Source of the DNA: Christiangramia fulva
Lineage (GTDB): Bacteria > Bacteroidota > Bacteroidia > Flavobacteriales > Flavobacteriaceae
NCBI RefSeq assembly: GCF_003024155.1
Contig: NZ_CP028136.1
Coordinates: 930,001-994,000, forward strand
Length of the DNA: 64,000 nucleotides
Direction of reading: 5' to 3'
The notes under the pieces were generated by a model. That model ran no database searches. It was given only the letters and a program-made list of their open reading frames with translations, and was not told the origin of the DNA. Both the position numbers and the translations under genes were made by a program. Positions within the stretch are counted from its first letter, which is position 1. Each line of letters opens with the position of its first letter. Positions 44,891-54,209 of this stretch are shown here, piece by piece.

Positions 44891-45760
44891 CTATTGATAC
44901 TTAAACTGGTTATAGACGACGTTGAATTTTTTTAAATTACTTCGGGAGACCGGTATTTGAATATCTGTATTATTAAGTAGAATAGAATAACCTTGCGCAT
45001 TTCCAGAAATTTTCTCAATCTTATTAAGATTTAGAAGATACGAACGATGAGTTTTAACGATCCAACTACAATTTTTTAATTGGTCTTCTAGTTCTTTTAA
45101 ACTAATTCTTTTTACTTCTTTTGTTAATTGGAGGTCTTCTCCTTCCAAAACAAATTCTACATAATTCCCTTCTGCTTTTGCAAACATTAATTTTTCAACA
45201 TTTAAATCGAAGGTGTCTATTTGTGTTTGGGTGTGAATCCTGAAAGTTTTTGAGGTGATAGTATGCTCAAAGGGCGAAGCTCCTAATTTGGCAGCTTTCT
45301 TTGAATTACTTTTATATAATCTGATAAAGTTTAATGGGATTATAAAGAGAATCAATAATATTCCTACTAACCAGGTATGTAATATTTCTTCCCATAAATA
45401 AAATATGGAAATATTATCAGGATTATTATAAATAATAGGCCTGATTAGATAATTGCCAAATCCAACTAATAGCAAAAGAAATATGAGATGAGTAATTTCT
45501 TTTCCCAAATTCCATTTTTCTTCTTCAGGTCTTAAATTATTTATAGAGAAGTATATAAAGAATAGGAATGCAGCAACTAACCCATGAATTGAACATATAA
45601 AAAAGAAATTGAATACATGTTCAGAAGAGTTGACATTAAAAGGCTCAAATAAATAGGTAAAAAAAAAGAAAAATGTAAAAACAATTAGAGTTTCTAATGG
45701 AAGGTCCTTTTGGTTGTAATAATAGGTATATGGCTGCTTTAAGGTATGAATTAATTTCAT
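44891..45760 (-). CDS. Membrane-anchored LytTR transcription regulator
   Basis: 289 residues. About four membrane helices fill the N-terminal 150 residues (LIVFTFFFFFTYLFEPF; FNFFFICSIHGLVAAFLFF; LLLLVGFGNYLI; WLVGILLILFIIPLNFI). The C-terminal LytTR DNA-binding domain (about 185-285) has KLMFAKAEGNYVEF, then SWIVKTHRSYLLNLNKI and DIQIPVSRSNLKKF. No response-regulator receiver domain is present. The acyltransferase downstream is its likely target. The IS481 element is inserted 75 bp upstream of its start, which may alter its expression. Confidence 0.9.
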   Translation of the reverse strand: MKLIHTLKQPYTYYYNQKDLPLETLIVFTFFFFFTYLFEPFNVNSSEHVFNFFFICSIHGLVAAFLFFIYFSINNLRPEEEKWNLGKEITHLIFLLLLVGFGNYLIRPIIYNNPDNISIFYLWEEILHTWLVGILLILFIIPLNFIRLYKSNSKKAAKLGASPFEHTITSKTFRIHTQTQIDTFDLNVEKLMFAKAEGNYVEFVLEGEDLQLTKEVKRISLKELEDQLKNCSWIVKTHRSYLLNLNKIEKISGNAQGYSILLNNTDIQIPVSRSNLKKFNVVYNQFKYQ

Positions 45761-45834
45761 TGATAGAAAAATAATCCCAAAAGTAGTTAATTTAGGCTAA
45801 AGAAGAGAAGACCAATGAGCGGGGGCATTTAACC

Positions 45835-47148
45835 TGAAATAGCCACGATAAAATCTGACAGTTAAGAATTATATTTAAAGTAGTTAAAAGATAAATATTA
45901 ATCCTTAAAACTGTCAGAATGAATACAGAAACAAAGGTAATTAAATCTAAGGTAGGTTTATTACAACTCGCAGAACAATTAGGGAACGTATCCCAGGCCT
46001 GTAAACTTTTCGGATATAGCAGGGACAGCTTCTATCGTTTTAAAGATCTTTACGATCAGGGAGGAGAACTAGCATTACGAGAACTGAACCGAAGAAAGCC
46101 TAATCTAAAGAAAAGAATTGAAGAAGAGGTAGAAAAGGCAGTAGTACAGATTGCTTTTGATTATCCTGCCTTTGGGCAACTTCGAGCTTCAAATGAACTG
46201 AAGAAGAAAGGTGTTTTTATTTCACCGGCAGGTGTGAGATGTGTTTGGCTGCGCAATGACCTGGAAACTTTTAAAAAGAGATTAAAGTATTTAGAAGCCA
46301 GGATGTCTCAAGATGGATTGGTTCTCACAGAATCTCAGCTTACTGCCCTGGAAAAGGCTAAGGAAGAAAAGAAAGCTCACGGAGAGATAGAAACTCATCA
46401 TCCCGGTTATCTTAGGGCCCAGGATACCTATTATGTGGGAACCATCAAAGGAGTTGGAAGGATCTATCAGCAGACTTTTATTGATACCTATTGCAAGGTT
46501 GCTCACGCTAAACTTTATGATCGTAAAAATGCTTTGGTGGCTGCAGATATGCTAAATGACCGGGTACTGCCCTTCTATGAAGAGCAAGAACTACGACTTT
46601 TGAGGATCCTAACAGATAGGGGCACCGAATTCTGTGGTCATAGAGAGCATCACGAGTATCAGCTTTACCTGGCTATTGAAGATATAGACCATACAAAAAC
46701 TAAGGCTAAAAGCCCACAGACCAATGGAATCTGTGAACGCTTCCACAGAACAATCCAGGACGAGTTCTACGCCATTGCATTTAGGAAAAAGATCTATGCT
46801 TCCATTGAGGAAATACAGGCAGATCTGGATGTTTGGTTAGAATACTACAACAATGAAAGAACCCATTCTGGAAAACATTGTTTTGGAAAAACTCCGATGC
46901 AAACATTGCTTGATAGTAAACATTTGGCTGATGAAAAAATGCTGGATTTACAATCCGAAAACTTCGTACCTTTAATAGAGGCAGGTAAAGCGGAAACAGG
47001 CTCTGGTGGAGATCAACCTGTCAGGAATAACCTGTCTGATGACTGGAATGGTCAAGGGGCTCCAAACGAGCCCCTAAATCAGAATTATTCCAAGAGTCAA
47101 AATGCCTAAAAAAACTCTTAACTGTCAGACAAAATCGGAGCTATTACA
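45835..47148. mobile_element. IS481-family insertion sequence
   Basis: About 1314 bp with one transposase gene and imperfect terminal inverted repeats of about 36 bp. Both ends share TG-AATAGC-(2)-CGAT then TCTGACAGTTAAGA-TT; the left copy starts at 45835 and the right copy, reversed, ends at 47148. No target duplication is recognised beside the ends. It separates the LytTR/acyltransferase pair from the mannan locus. Confidence 0.8.
45919..47109 (+). CDS. IS481-family transposase
   Basis: 396 residues. The N-terminal helix-turn-helix region contains VGLLQLAEQLGNVSQACKLFGYSRDSFYRF. The DDE catalytic core shows the first Asp in RAQDTYYVG, the second in LTDRGTEFCG, and the Glu in TNGICERFHRTIQDEFY, followed by YYNNERTHSGKHCFGKTP. 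The IS appears intact, with one uninterrupted gene and both ends, and could be active. A GC-clamped C-terminal tail (GSGGDQPVRNNLS) is unusual but present in related ISs. Confidence 0.93.
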   Translation: MNTETKVIKSKVGLLQLAEQLGNVSQACKLFGYSRDSFYRFKDLYDQGGELALRELNRRKPNLKKRIEEEVEKAVVQIAFDYPAFGQLRASNELKKKGVFISPAGVRCVWLRNDLETFKKRLKYLEARMSQDGLVLTESQLTALEKAKEEKKAHGEIETHHPGYLRAQDTYYVGTIKGVGRIYQQTFIDTYCKVAHAKLYDRKNALVAADMLNDRVLPFYEEQELRLLRILTDRGTEFCGHREHHEYQLYLAIEDIDHTKTKAKSPQTNGICERFHRTIQDEFYAIAFRKKIYASIEEIQADLDVWLEYYNNERTHSGKHCFGKTPMQTLLDSKHLADEKMLDLQSENFVPLIEAGKAETGSGGDQPVRNNLSDDWNGQGAPNEPLNQNYSKSQNA

Positions 47149-47152
47149 AATA

Positions 47153-47251
47153 ATGAAAAACGGTAATGTCTATCCTAAATGGGCGGTAATTATTTTTGTT
47201 ATTTCATTATTTATAAATTTTGCGTTCGTATTATATTTATTAATTGTCTGA
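47153..47251 (+). CDS. Very short single-pass membrane ORF next to the IS
   Basis: 32 residues: MKNGNVYPKWAVIIFVISLF... with one hydrophobic helix. It starts 5 bp after the right IS end. No family is known. It may be a real small protein, or the tail of a gene cut by the IS. Confidence 0.25.
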   Translation: MKNGNVYPKWAVIIFVISLFINFAFVLYLLIV

Positions 47252-47338
47252 CATTTATTTGATTTTTTTACACTTGGCTTCAAATGAAAAAAAGTTATTT
47301 GAATTTAAAACCATAAGATTTTTCTTTAATTAAATGAG

Positions 47339-49279
47339 TTATAATTTTTTAGTTAGAAGTGAAATAAAGCTCGCCTTTTCCGCTTCGAATTTTAGCTCTC
47401 CATTCTTTACAATAAGTGTTTTCCCCTTTTTAAATGAATCATCACTATTAGTAGTATACACATTAAATTTTTTAACCTGTTCCGGGATTCCTTTAATGAC
47501 AAAGCTTCTTCGATTCCCTTCATTTACCATATGGATCGCATAATTACTGTGTCCATCTCCCAAAGCAGTAGCGGTGACCAAACGATCCTTGGTGTTTATG
47601 GGCAAAATTTGAAGCCCTTTTGGAGTAGTGCCAAGCTGCTTCAAATTGAAAAAGCGCTGGGTAGGATGCAAATCTTCGTCATTATTCCCAAAAACTCCTC
47701 CGCCGGACAAAATTGAATAATCTGAAGTTAACTGCCACTGCAAAATACTCAGTGGCTGGGCATATTTCAGGATTTTTAAATACACTCTAATTTCTTCCAG
47801 AGCATAGCCCGGTTCCTGAAAGATTTCAGGGTAACGCCAGGCTCCCGCATCGATACTGCCCTCACCAACGAAAAGAGGCTCCTTAACCCGGTTTGAAATA
47901 TCAAACCACTTTATGAGATTCTCTCTGCTGTAACCCCTCCAGGAATGAAAAGAAACCCCGCCAATGTACGGAAGACTTTCGGGATTTATAGAGGCTAGTT
48001 CCGTGAAATCATATCCGTTCGCATCTGCCGTATCACCCAGGAGAAGCTTGGTTTCCAACCCGGCTTTTTTAAAATACTCACCAAGTTCCGCGATCAACTG
48101 CTCTTGTTCCTCGGGAGTTTGCCTTACATCAATGCCGAGATCAGATTCGTTGAAGGAAAACATCTTCACCTTAACTCCATATTCTTCTTTAAGATATTTG
48201 ATGTATGAAGTAATTGACTCGTAAATTTTTTCTTTTTGCGAGGGGTCTAACTGATTCCCTCGACTGCCATCGAGATTGACTCCCTTTGTCAACGCCCCTT
48301 TTACCGCCCACTGCGGAGGAAACCAGGTGGCCAGGATTACGGGAATTCCTTTTTTATCAAGGCGCTGTGCCAGTTCCATGGCTGCTTTTACTTTGGGATC
48401 CAGTGTTCCTTTTTTTGCGTCTGTCAACGGATTTTTCAAGGTATCGGGATCCCACTGTCGCCAGGGGAGTTCTACTCTGGCCCAGCTTACCGGTAAATTC
48501 TCTAGGGCATAATCTATCACGTCGGGATCTACCTTTGGATTTTGCAGCCTGAAATTACCGCCAATCCCGTCAAATTTTTTTCCGGGCTGGGAGGGATAGA
48601 GTTTCAAAGTAACTGGTGAATTCCCACTGCCTCCGGAAACTTCCATCTCAAAGTCCTTTTGGTAAGTGCTATCCTTAGACATTTCTCCGTTTGCTATAGC
48701 GAAATTCAGGATAGCTTGTTCCTTTTCCCTGGTAATGCTGAATTCCACAGGAGATGAAGGTCTTATCGTTATTTTTCCTATTCCCGACTGGAGCGCCACC
48801 TCATTTACAATATTTTTATACATTAAGTTTTTAAAACCTTTTTCCGAAAGGCTGTCCAGCCTCATCGTGCTAAGCGGCTCAATGGTTAGTTTGCCATCCT
48901 TTAAAAAGCTCTGCGGCAGTTTTATCCTGAAATAAGCTCCGTTAACAAGGGTGTCTTTAGTGCTTTGAAGGCTTACATTTATATTAACCGATTTTTCTTT
49001 CGAAATTATCGACTCTCGCCAGTGGAAATTTTTCATTTCATATTCGAAAATCTTTTCATTTCCCTCGCGGTGAAAACTGGTTTTCTGCCCTTCCTTCCGG
49101 GTTTCCCAGGAATCATTCCACTGATTTAACAATAACAAACTGGTCTCAAATTCCAAAAAACCATCTTCCGTACGAATACCCTTAAGATTTCCCCAGGTTT
49201 CAAATTCGGCCTGGGAAAAAATCTGCTGGTAAAAACCAAAAAAAACTATAAGTATTAAAAACCTAATTTTTAATTCCAT
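47339..49279 (-). CDS. Secreted clan GH-A glycoside hydrolase, GH30-like
   Basis: 646 residues. Signal peptide (FLILIVFFGFYQQIFSQ). The first 230 residues are a beta-rich domain; the catalytic TIM barrel starts near KFDGIGGNFRLQNP. The acid/base candidate is Glu in FSFNESDLGID and the nucleophile candidate is Glu in FVGEGSIDAGAW, which match the spacing of clan GH-A. A C-terminal beta domain follows (IPEQVKKFNVYT). GH30 is my best guess; the exact family is uncertain. In this locus it would attack beta-linked glucose, mannose or xylose side parts. It overlaps the GH26 stop by 17 bp and is the last gene of the GH9-GH26 transcript. Confidence 0.85.
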   Translation of the reverse strand: MELKIRFLILIVFFGFYQQIFSQAEFETWGNLKGIRTEDGFLEFETSLLLLNQWNDSWETRKEGQKTSFHREGNEKIFEYEMKNFHWRESIISKEKSVNINVSLQSTKDTLVNGAYFRIKLPQSFLKDGKLTIEPLSTMRLDSLSEKGFKNLMYKNIVNEVALQSGIGKITIRPSSPVEFSITREKEQAILNFAIANGEMSKDSTYQKDFEMEVSGGSGNSPVTLKLYPSQPGKKFDGIGGNFRLQNPKVDPDVIDYALENLPVSWARVELPWRQWDPDTLKNPLTDAKKGTLDPKVKAAMELAQRLDKKGIPVILATWFPPQWAVKGALTKGVNLDGSRGNQLDPSQKEKIYESITSYIKYLKEEYGVKVKMFSFNESDLGIDVRQTPEEQEQLIAELGEYFKKAGLETKLLLGDTADANGYDFTELASINPESLPYIGGVSFHSWRGYSRENLIKWFDISNRVKEPLFVGEGSIDAGAWRYPEIFQEPGYALEEIRVYLKILKYAQPLSILQWQLTSDYSILSGGGVFGNNDEDLHPTQRFFNLKQLGTTPKGLQILPINTKDRLVTATALGDGHSNYAIHMVNEGNRRSFVIKGIPEQVKKFNVYTTNSDDSFKKGKTLIVKNGELKFEAEKASFISLLTKKL

Positions 49280-50243
49280 CCCTGTTTATCGTCTTAGAAA
49301 AATTATAAATCTCTTTTACACGCTCCTTGCTGTTAGCAGTTGTAAGCCAGTTGGACCAGACCATGAACCACGACCATTTTGGCTGCTTCTCCAAAATATT
49401 GGTTTTAGGCAATTCGCCTACTTCCCCCAGCGCTATTGGTTTCCCATCGGCAAGTTCGAGCAAAGACTCATAATCTTTTTGCTCATAATCGTAATGATAA
49501 ACATCGGTTGCAAGGACATCCACATAGTCTGCTCCTGGATAAAAATCGAGGTAATCGTAGGCCTCATCAAAAGGAATGTCCCGCGGCGCATTGGCATTCC
49601 ACACCCAAATCAAATTATTAAGTTTATGATAATTGGTAAGCCTGTCATAAAGCATTTTCCAGAGTTTTTTGTAGCCTTCGGGATTATTCCCCCACCAAAA
49701 CCAGACTCCGTTCATCTCATGGTAAGGTCTCCACAATACCGGTACGCCTGCCTTTTGCAATTCTATGAGATGGGAAGCGAGGTTATCTACCTGCTCAAGC
49801 CATTTGATATGAATTTTGGTTCCCGGCTCCATCAGCTCTTGCCATTTTTTATCGTTAAATTCATTCTGTACGCTAGTACTCCAACCGTAGGGAGGATCAT
49901 CACCTGGCCTTCCAACATGCCACATCAGGGTAATGATGGCTCCTTTTTTATGATTTTCAATGGCTGCCTGTACGGTGCGAGGACCGGGATCTGTCTTACC
50001 ATTCCAGTAAAAATCGGTTCCCAAAATGGAAGGGTATTTTCCGGTAATGTTATACGCTAGATCGTAAAACTCATCGGGTGATTCGTTATAGCTGTGCTGT
50101 CCCGATAAAATTTTACCGTCCAATGAATAAATATAATTCAGTAAATCTCGGGCTTCCTCGGAAGCATTGGGATTAACCGGTTTCTGGGCGAAACAGCAAA
50201 TTGTGGAAAACAAAATACCCAGAGTAATAATTAGCTTTTTCAT
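49263..50243 (-). CDS. Endo-beta-1,4-mannanase, GH26
   Basis: 326 residues, with signal peptide (LITLGILFSTICCFAQ). It has the GH26 acid/base Glu in LWRPYHEMNG, the nucleophile Glu in ALGEVGELP, and the family start GKILSGQHSYNESPDEF. ITLMWHVG and WFWWG line the substrate cleft. It cuts beta-1,4-mannan backbones. The start ATGA overlaps the GH9 stop, and the GH30-like gene start overlaps its end. The presence of this enzyme is the strongest single sign that the locus is for mannans. Confidence 0.93.
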   Translation of the reverse strand: MKKLIITLGILFSTICCFAQKPVNPNASEEARDLLNYIYSLDGKILSGQHSYNESPDEFYDLAYNITGKYPSILGTDFYWNGKTDPGPRTVQAAIENHKKGAIITLMWHVGRPGDDPPYGWSTSVQNEFNDKKWQELMEPGTKIHIKWLEQVDNLASHLIELQKAGVPVLWRPYHEMNGVWFWWGNNPEGYKKLWKMLYDRLTNYHKLNNLIWVWNANAPRDIPFDEAYDYLDFYPGADYVDVLATDVYHYDYEQKDYESLLELADGKPIALGEVGELPKTNILEKQPKWSWFMVWSNWLTTANSKERVKEIYNFSKTINRDGIKN

Positions 50244-52723
50244 GGCTTTTCGTTTAACAGTTTATCTGCCGCAAGCACCAGAAAGAGATAATCGGTGGTT
50301 CCCCCGCCCAGTACATATTCCGTTTGTTGCCATAAGAAAGACCATTCCAGCAATTCAGGGAAATCGGGTCGTATCAGGGCAGTGCCGGAACCTATTCCAC
50401 CGGGAATAAAAGAAAAATCGCCGCGGTTCATCCCATAGGCCTGTGTAATGGAGCGTGCCCCTACACCTGAAGCAAAAGAAGAGGTATTCACGCCAGGATG
50501 CGCTCCCAGAATGAAATTCAGCGCATCAAGCAGGTACTTTTCAGGAAAAACTTCGGGATAGCTGGTATGCAAAAAATATTGTTTCATTCCAAAATTCTGA
50601 ATTCCCCAACCGGCACCCCAGATATTGGGTTCATAAGGAACGCCATAGGGTGTTTTTTCACCTTCTGCCTCTATGGTTTTATAATAATTCCTGGCAGCTT
50701 CCTGCATGGCCGTGGTAAATTTTTTATTACCGATGAGTGAAAGGATGGGCCCGATTCTCCAGCCGGTATCACCGAAATTGGAAATAATATCATCCTTATT
50801 TTTTAATATGAAATCGGCGTACTTTTCTTCCCTGGTTGTTTGCAGCAGTTCTGCCGCCAGGTCTACTTTATCGAGAGAGGAATTACTGTTGACGCTATTC
50901 CAGGTTTCACGGGCAATTTGCAGGCATTTGGCTGCCAGTTCGGGGTCATATTCTTTTAAAACACGTGCAGAAGCGGCCAGGGCAGCGGCCGTGGCAAGCT
51001 CTCTGGGAGGATTGTTCTCCGTGAATACCCCCCGATCGTCGGAACCTCCTTGATTTTGGGTGGTATCATTCGGTTTTTTTTCAGAATAAATCTTGTTATC
51101 GGTTTGGTTCACGGGATCGCCCAGCAGAACATACTGTCGCTTGGTAGGGGAGATTATGCCCCTGTAAAATCGGCCTAAGGATTCATACCCACCCACAATC
51201 GAAAGCGCTCCATGTTCAATTTGCTGAATGATATCTGGGATGCCGTCGGGTTGCAGGATTTCCACCAGCCTATTTTTCTCATCGATGCTGGTATTATCAT
51301 ACTGTACATCAAAGATTTCGTAAATATGCGTCAGTCCCTGAATCGTTGAAGCCTGGGACTCCACCCTCAGATCGTAATCGCCGGCATCATGCCAGCCACC
51401 AATGTTCAGGCCGGGAACGTGCTCCCCGCCTTTATATTTAGTGAGTGTTTCGTGCCCCTGAAGATAGCCGTCAAAATGATTGGTATCCACGGGGGCCATG
51501 CGGGCATCATCCATGTGGCAGAGGCCATGCCACACCTTATAGCGGTCGTTTACACGCATGTGGCACATTTGAACCGGCAGAAAATATTCCAGGGTGGGCT
51601 GCCAGACACCTCTTTTATAAACGTCTTTACTGATCTTAAACGGCACGGTAGTAAAACCGGAATATTTTATCACGTACATCCCGGGTTCCTTCACTTCACT
51701 GAAATCGAAGGTGAAATATTTATACCGCAAAAAATTGCCCCATTTTTCAGGTTTTTTAGACAATACTTCGGAATAACCGCCTTCAGGTTCAATTTTCATC
51801 AAGTGAACCGGCTGCGGATCGGTAGTGTTTTTATCGGTTTCGATGACTGCTTTTTTCTCCTGCCCGGGATGGTAACCAACCTGGGAAATTTGAACTACCG
51901 GCTGATAGGTATAATCTTTTAAAGCGTTCGGTGTTACCAGCCATTCAACGGCTCCTTTGGTCTTTCCGGGGGGAACGAGTGAGCGCACGACATACCAGCC
52001 ATTGCTGTGAATGGCTCTTCCGTCCAGCAATTCAAGCTTATTTTCTCCCAGATTCTGAATAGTCAGCGTTTGTGCCGGAGTGCCCGGCGCCACGACAAGT
52101 TTTTTCCCTATGGCTAATGGCTGAAGCCGGTATTCGTCGTCTTCATTGTAAAATCCGGGACCATCGGCCTGCCGGGGGAAAATTCCGAATTCATCATCCA
52201 TATAGAACGACTTGCCAAATAAAATTCCCGGAAACAGTTCAATATTCAGCCCCACTTTTCCCACCCAGTCTTCCGGTAATGGTTCATCGAGGTCTATGAT
52301 GATCTTAAAGGATTTTCCCTCTGGTTTGACTTTAAGAGTATAGCTTAAATTCAAATCCGGATAAATTATGGGATTGAAACCGGTACGGTTTTTTGAAGAA
52401 TCGGGATACTGCATTCGCACACTGATGATCTTTTCCTGCCTATCCACCTTTCGCTGGCCCACCTTCGGAACCGGCTGCCACTGCCCGGGCGCAGGCTCCA
52501 GCCGAAGATCCCCATTGGTAGCCACGCGCAATCCATTTTGAATGATCCCCACACCGCCCTGATGGCTTTCCGGATAGAAATCGTGAGCGAGCATGACATT
52601 AGCCCCACGTCTTTCCAGGTATTCCTGATCGTTTATATGAAAATCGTCAAGAGTATCAGCCTGATTTTGAGCATTTGCAACACAGATCCCGGCAAAGACA
52701 AAAAAGAACAAAAAACGACTCAT
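50240..52723 (-). CDS. Secreted GH9 family glycoside hydrolase
   Basis: 827 residues with signal peptide (FLFFFVFAGICVANAQ). The N-terminal 270 residues are an extra beta-rich domain of unknown role, then a CelD_N-type Ig-like domain (VQISQVGYHPGQEKKAV; near 285-380), then the (alpha/alpha)6 catalytic domain from about 390. The catalytic Asp pair is in GGWHDAGDYDLR, and the conserved end has LGAHPGVNTSSFASGVG and the acid Glu in WQQTEYVLGGGTTDYLF. GH9 members mainly cleave beta-1,4-glucan, so here it probably acts on glucomannan. It leads the transcript GH9-GH26-GH30 and is diverging from the epimerase gene. Confidence 0.92.
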   Translation of the reverse strand: MSRFLFFFVFAGICVANAQNQADTLDDFHINDQEYLERRGANVMLAHDFYPESHQGGVGIIQNGLRVATNGDLRLEPAPGQWQPVPKVGQRKVDRQEKIISVRMQYPDSSKNRTGFNPIIYPDLNLSYTLKVKPEGKSFKIIIDLDEPLPEDWVGKVGLNIELFPGILFGKSFYMDDEFGIFPRQADGPGFYNEDDEYRLQPLAIGKKLVVAPGTPAQTLTIQNLGENKLELLDGRAIHSNGWYVVRSLVPPGKTKGAVEWLVTPNALKDYTYQPVVQISQVGYHPGQEKKAVIETDKNTTDPQPVHLMKIEPEGGYSEVLSKKPEKWGNFLRYKYFTFDFSEVKEPGMYVIKYSGFTTVPFKISKDVYKRGVWQPTLEYFLPVQMCHMRVNDRYKVWHGLCHMDDARMAPVDTNHFDGYLQGHETLTKYKGGEHVPGLNIGGWHDAGDYDLRVESQASTIQGLTHIYEIFDVQYDNTSIDEKNRLVEILQPDGIPDIIQQIEHGALSIVGGYESLGRFYRGIISPTKRQYVLLGDPVNQTDNKIYSEKKPNDTTQNQGGSDDRGVFTENNPPRELATAAALAASARVLKEYDPELAAKCLQIARETWNSVNSNSSLDKVDLAAELLQTTREEKYADFILKNKDDIISNFGDTGWRIGPILSLIGNKKFTTAMQEAARNYYKTIEAEGEKTPYGVPYEPNIWGAGWGIQNFGMKQYFLHTSYPEVFPEKYLLDALNFILGAHPGVNTSSFASGVGARSITQAYGMNRGDFSFIPGGIGSGTALIRPDFPELLEWSFLWQQTEYVLGGGTTDYLFLVLAADKLLNEKP

Positions 52724-52861
52724 TGAATTGGTTTTAGAAAATAAAACTACTTGAATAGCCTGCCCGGCCTTAATACTTTTTTATCTATTCCTTATAGGAT
52801 TTTTTCAGGATAGCAACTTATTCTCCCGCTTCGCATATATTTAAACTAAATCTTATTCAGA

Positions 52862-54205
52862 ATGAAATTAAACATTTTTTTAATGATTTTTCTTTTACCA
52901 TTCTATCCGGTAATAGCTCAAGAGAATCAAAGGAATGAACAGGTTGTTGATGAAATGAAAAAGGCCGTGAAAACCGATCTGCTCGATAAATGGTATCCTT
53001 TGGCCATCGATAATGAGGACGGCGGATTTTACAGTGAAATCACCTATAACTTCAAGCTTGGTGAGAAGCAGGATAAAATGATCGTGACCCAGGCCAGGAA
53101 TGTATGGACGACCTCCAAAGCCTCGCAGCTCTACCCTGAACAGAAAGCCGAATATTTGCGGTATGCAGACCATGGTTTTCAGTTTTTAAAGGAGGTGATG
53201 TGGGATAAAAAGAATGGCGGATTTCACAATTTGGTGACCAAAGATGGAAAACCCATACTAAAGGAAGGCGAAGAAAAAACAGCCTATGGAAATTCCTTTG
53301 CACTTTATGCACTGGCGGCCTATTATGATGCTTCCGGAAATGAAGAGGCTTTGGAAATGGCAAAAAAGACTTTTTTATGGCTGGAAAAACACAGCCATGA
53401 CCCGGTGAACAAAGGCTATTATCAGTCTATGCAACTCGATGGCACTCCCATAGAGAGAGACAGCAGTTTTGCCTCCACCTCTGATGTGGGATACAAAGAT
53501 CAAAACAGCTCAATCCATTTGCTCGAGGCCTTCACCGAACTATACCATGTTTGGCCCGATCAACTGGTAGCCAAACGGCTGGAAGAACTATTATTACTCA
53601 TAAGGGACAGGATTGTTAGCGATAGGAATTATATGAACCTGTTTTTCACTCCCGACTGGAAAGCAGTGAGTTTCCAGAATGAAAGCCGGGAAAACATACA
53701 GAAGCATTACTATCTCGACCATGTTTCATTTGGGCATGATGTGGAAACCGCCTACCTGATGAAGGAAGCCTCGGAAGCCCTGCACAGGGATGATATTGAA
53801 AAAACGATCGCCAGAGGAAAGAAGATGGTAGATCATGCGCTGGAAAATGGCTGGGATAAGGAAAAAGGAGGATTTTATGACGGCGGTTATTATTTCAAAG
53901 GAGCCGATTCACTGGAGATCGTGAATAGCGATAAAAACTGGTGGTCCCAGGCGGAAGGCCTGAACAGCCTCCTGCTCATGGACGAACTTTTTCCTAATGA
54001 CCCGCACAACTACCGGGATCACTTCGAGCAACTCTGGAAATATACCAAGACCTATTTAATGGATGACCGGTTTGGCGGCTGGTATGAATGGGGCCAGGAT
54101 ACCCGGCCCGAGACTAAAAACGATCTAAAAGGACATATCTGGAAGGCCACTTACCATGACTTCCGGGCACTTACGAACTGCATCAAAAGGCTTGAAAAGA
54201 ATTGA
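52862..54205 (+). CDS. AGE-family sugar 2-epimerase with signal peptide (mannobiose/cellobiose 2-epimerase type)
   Basis: 447 residues of (alpha/alpha)6 barrel in the N-acylglucosamine 2-epimerase family. The arginine site QARNVWTTSKA, the HYYLDHVSFGHDVETAYL histidine and HIWKATYHDFRA histidine are the catalytic set of cellobiose and mannobiose epimerases. These turn the reducing-end mannose of mannobiose to glucose for phosphorolysis. The unusual point is the N-terminal signal peptide (FLMIFLLPFYPVIAQ), since characterised members are cytoplasmic; it implies action in the periplasm. It is the only plus-strand gene of the locus. TATATTTA at 52836-52843 is a near-consensus -7 box. It ends 4 bp from the convergent GH27 gene. 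Confidence 0.9.
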   Translation: MKLNIFLMIFLLPFYPVIAQENQRNEQVVDEMKKAVKTDLLDKWYPLAIDNEDGGFYSEITYNFKLGEKQDKMIVTQARNVWTTSKASQLYPEQKAEYLRYADHGFQFLKEVMWDKKNGGFHNLVTKDGKPILKEGEEKTAYGNSFALYALAAYYDASGNEEALEMAKKTFLWLEKHSHDPVNKGYYQSMQLDGTPIERDSSFASTSDVGYKDQNSSIHLLEAFTELYHVWPDQLVAKRLEELLLLIRDRIVSDRNYMNLFFTPDWKAVSFQNESRENIQKHYYLDHVSFGHDVETAYLMKEASEALHRDDIEKTIARGKKMVDHALENGWDKEKGGFYDGGYYFKGADSLEIVNSDKNWWSQAEGLNSLLLMDELFPNDPHNYRDHFEQLWKYTKTYLMDDRFGGWYEWGQDTRPETKNDLKGHIWKATYHDFRALTNCIKRLEKN

Positions 54206-54209
54206 ATTC

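Noticed and set aside
45775..45834. Target-site duplication of the IS481 element
   Set aside because: The bases before 45835 and after 47148 do not match, so no duplication is claimed.
42291..47340. Right attachment site of the mobilizable element
   Set aside because: I searched by eye for a copy of the tRNA-Leu 3' end (CCCGCCTCGAGTA) and similar sequences and found none, so no right boundary is annotated.
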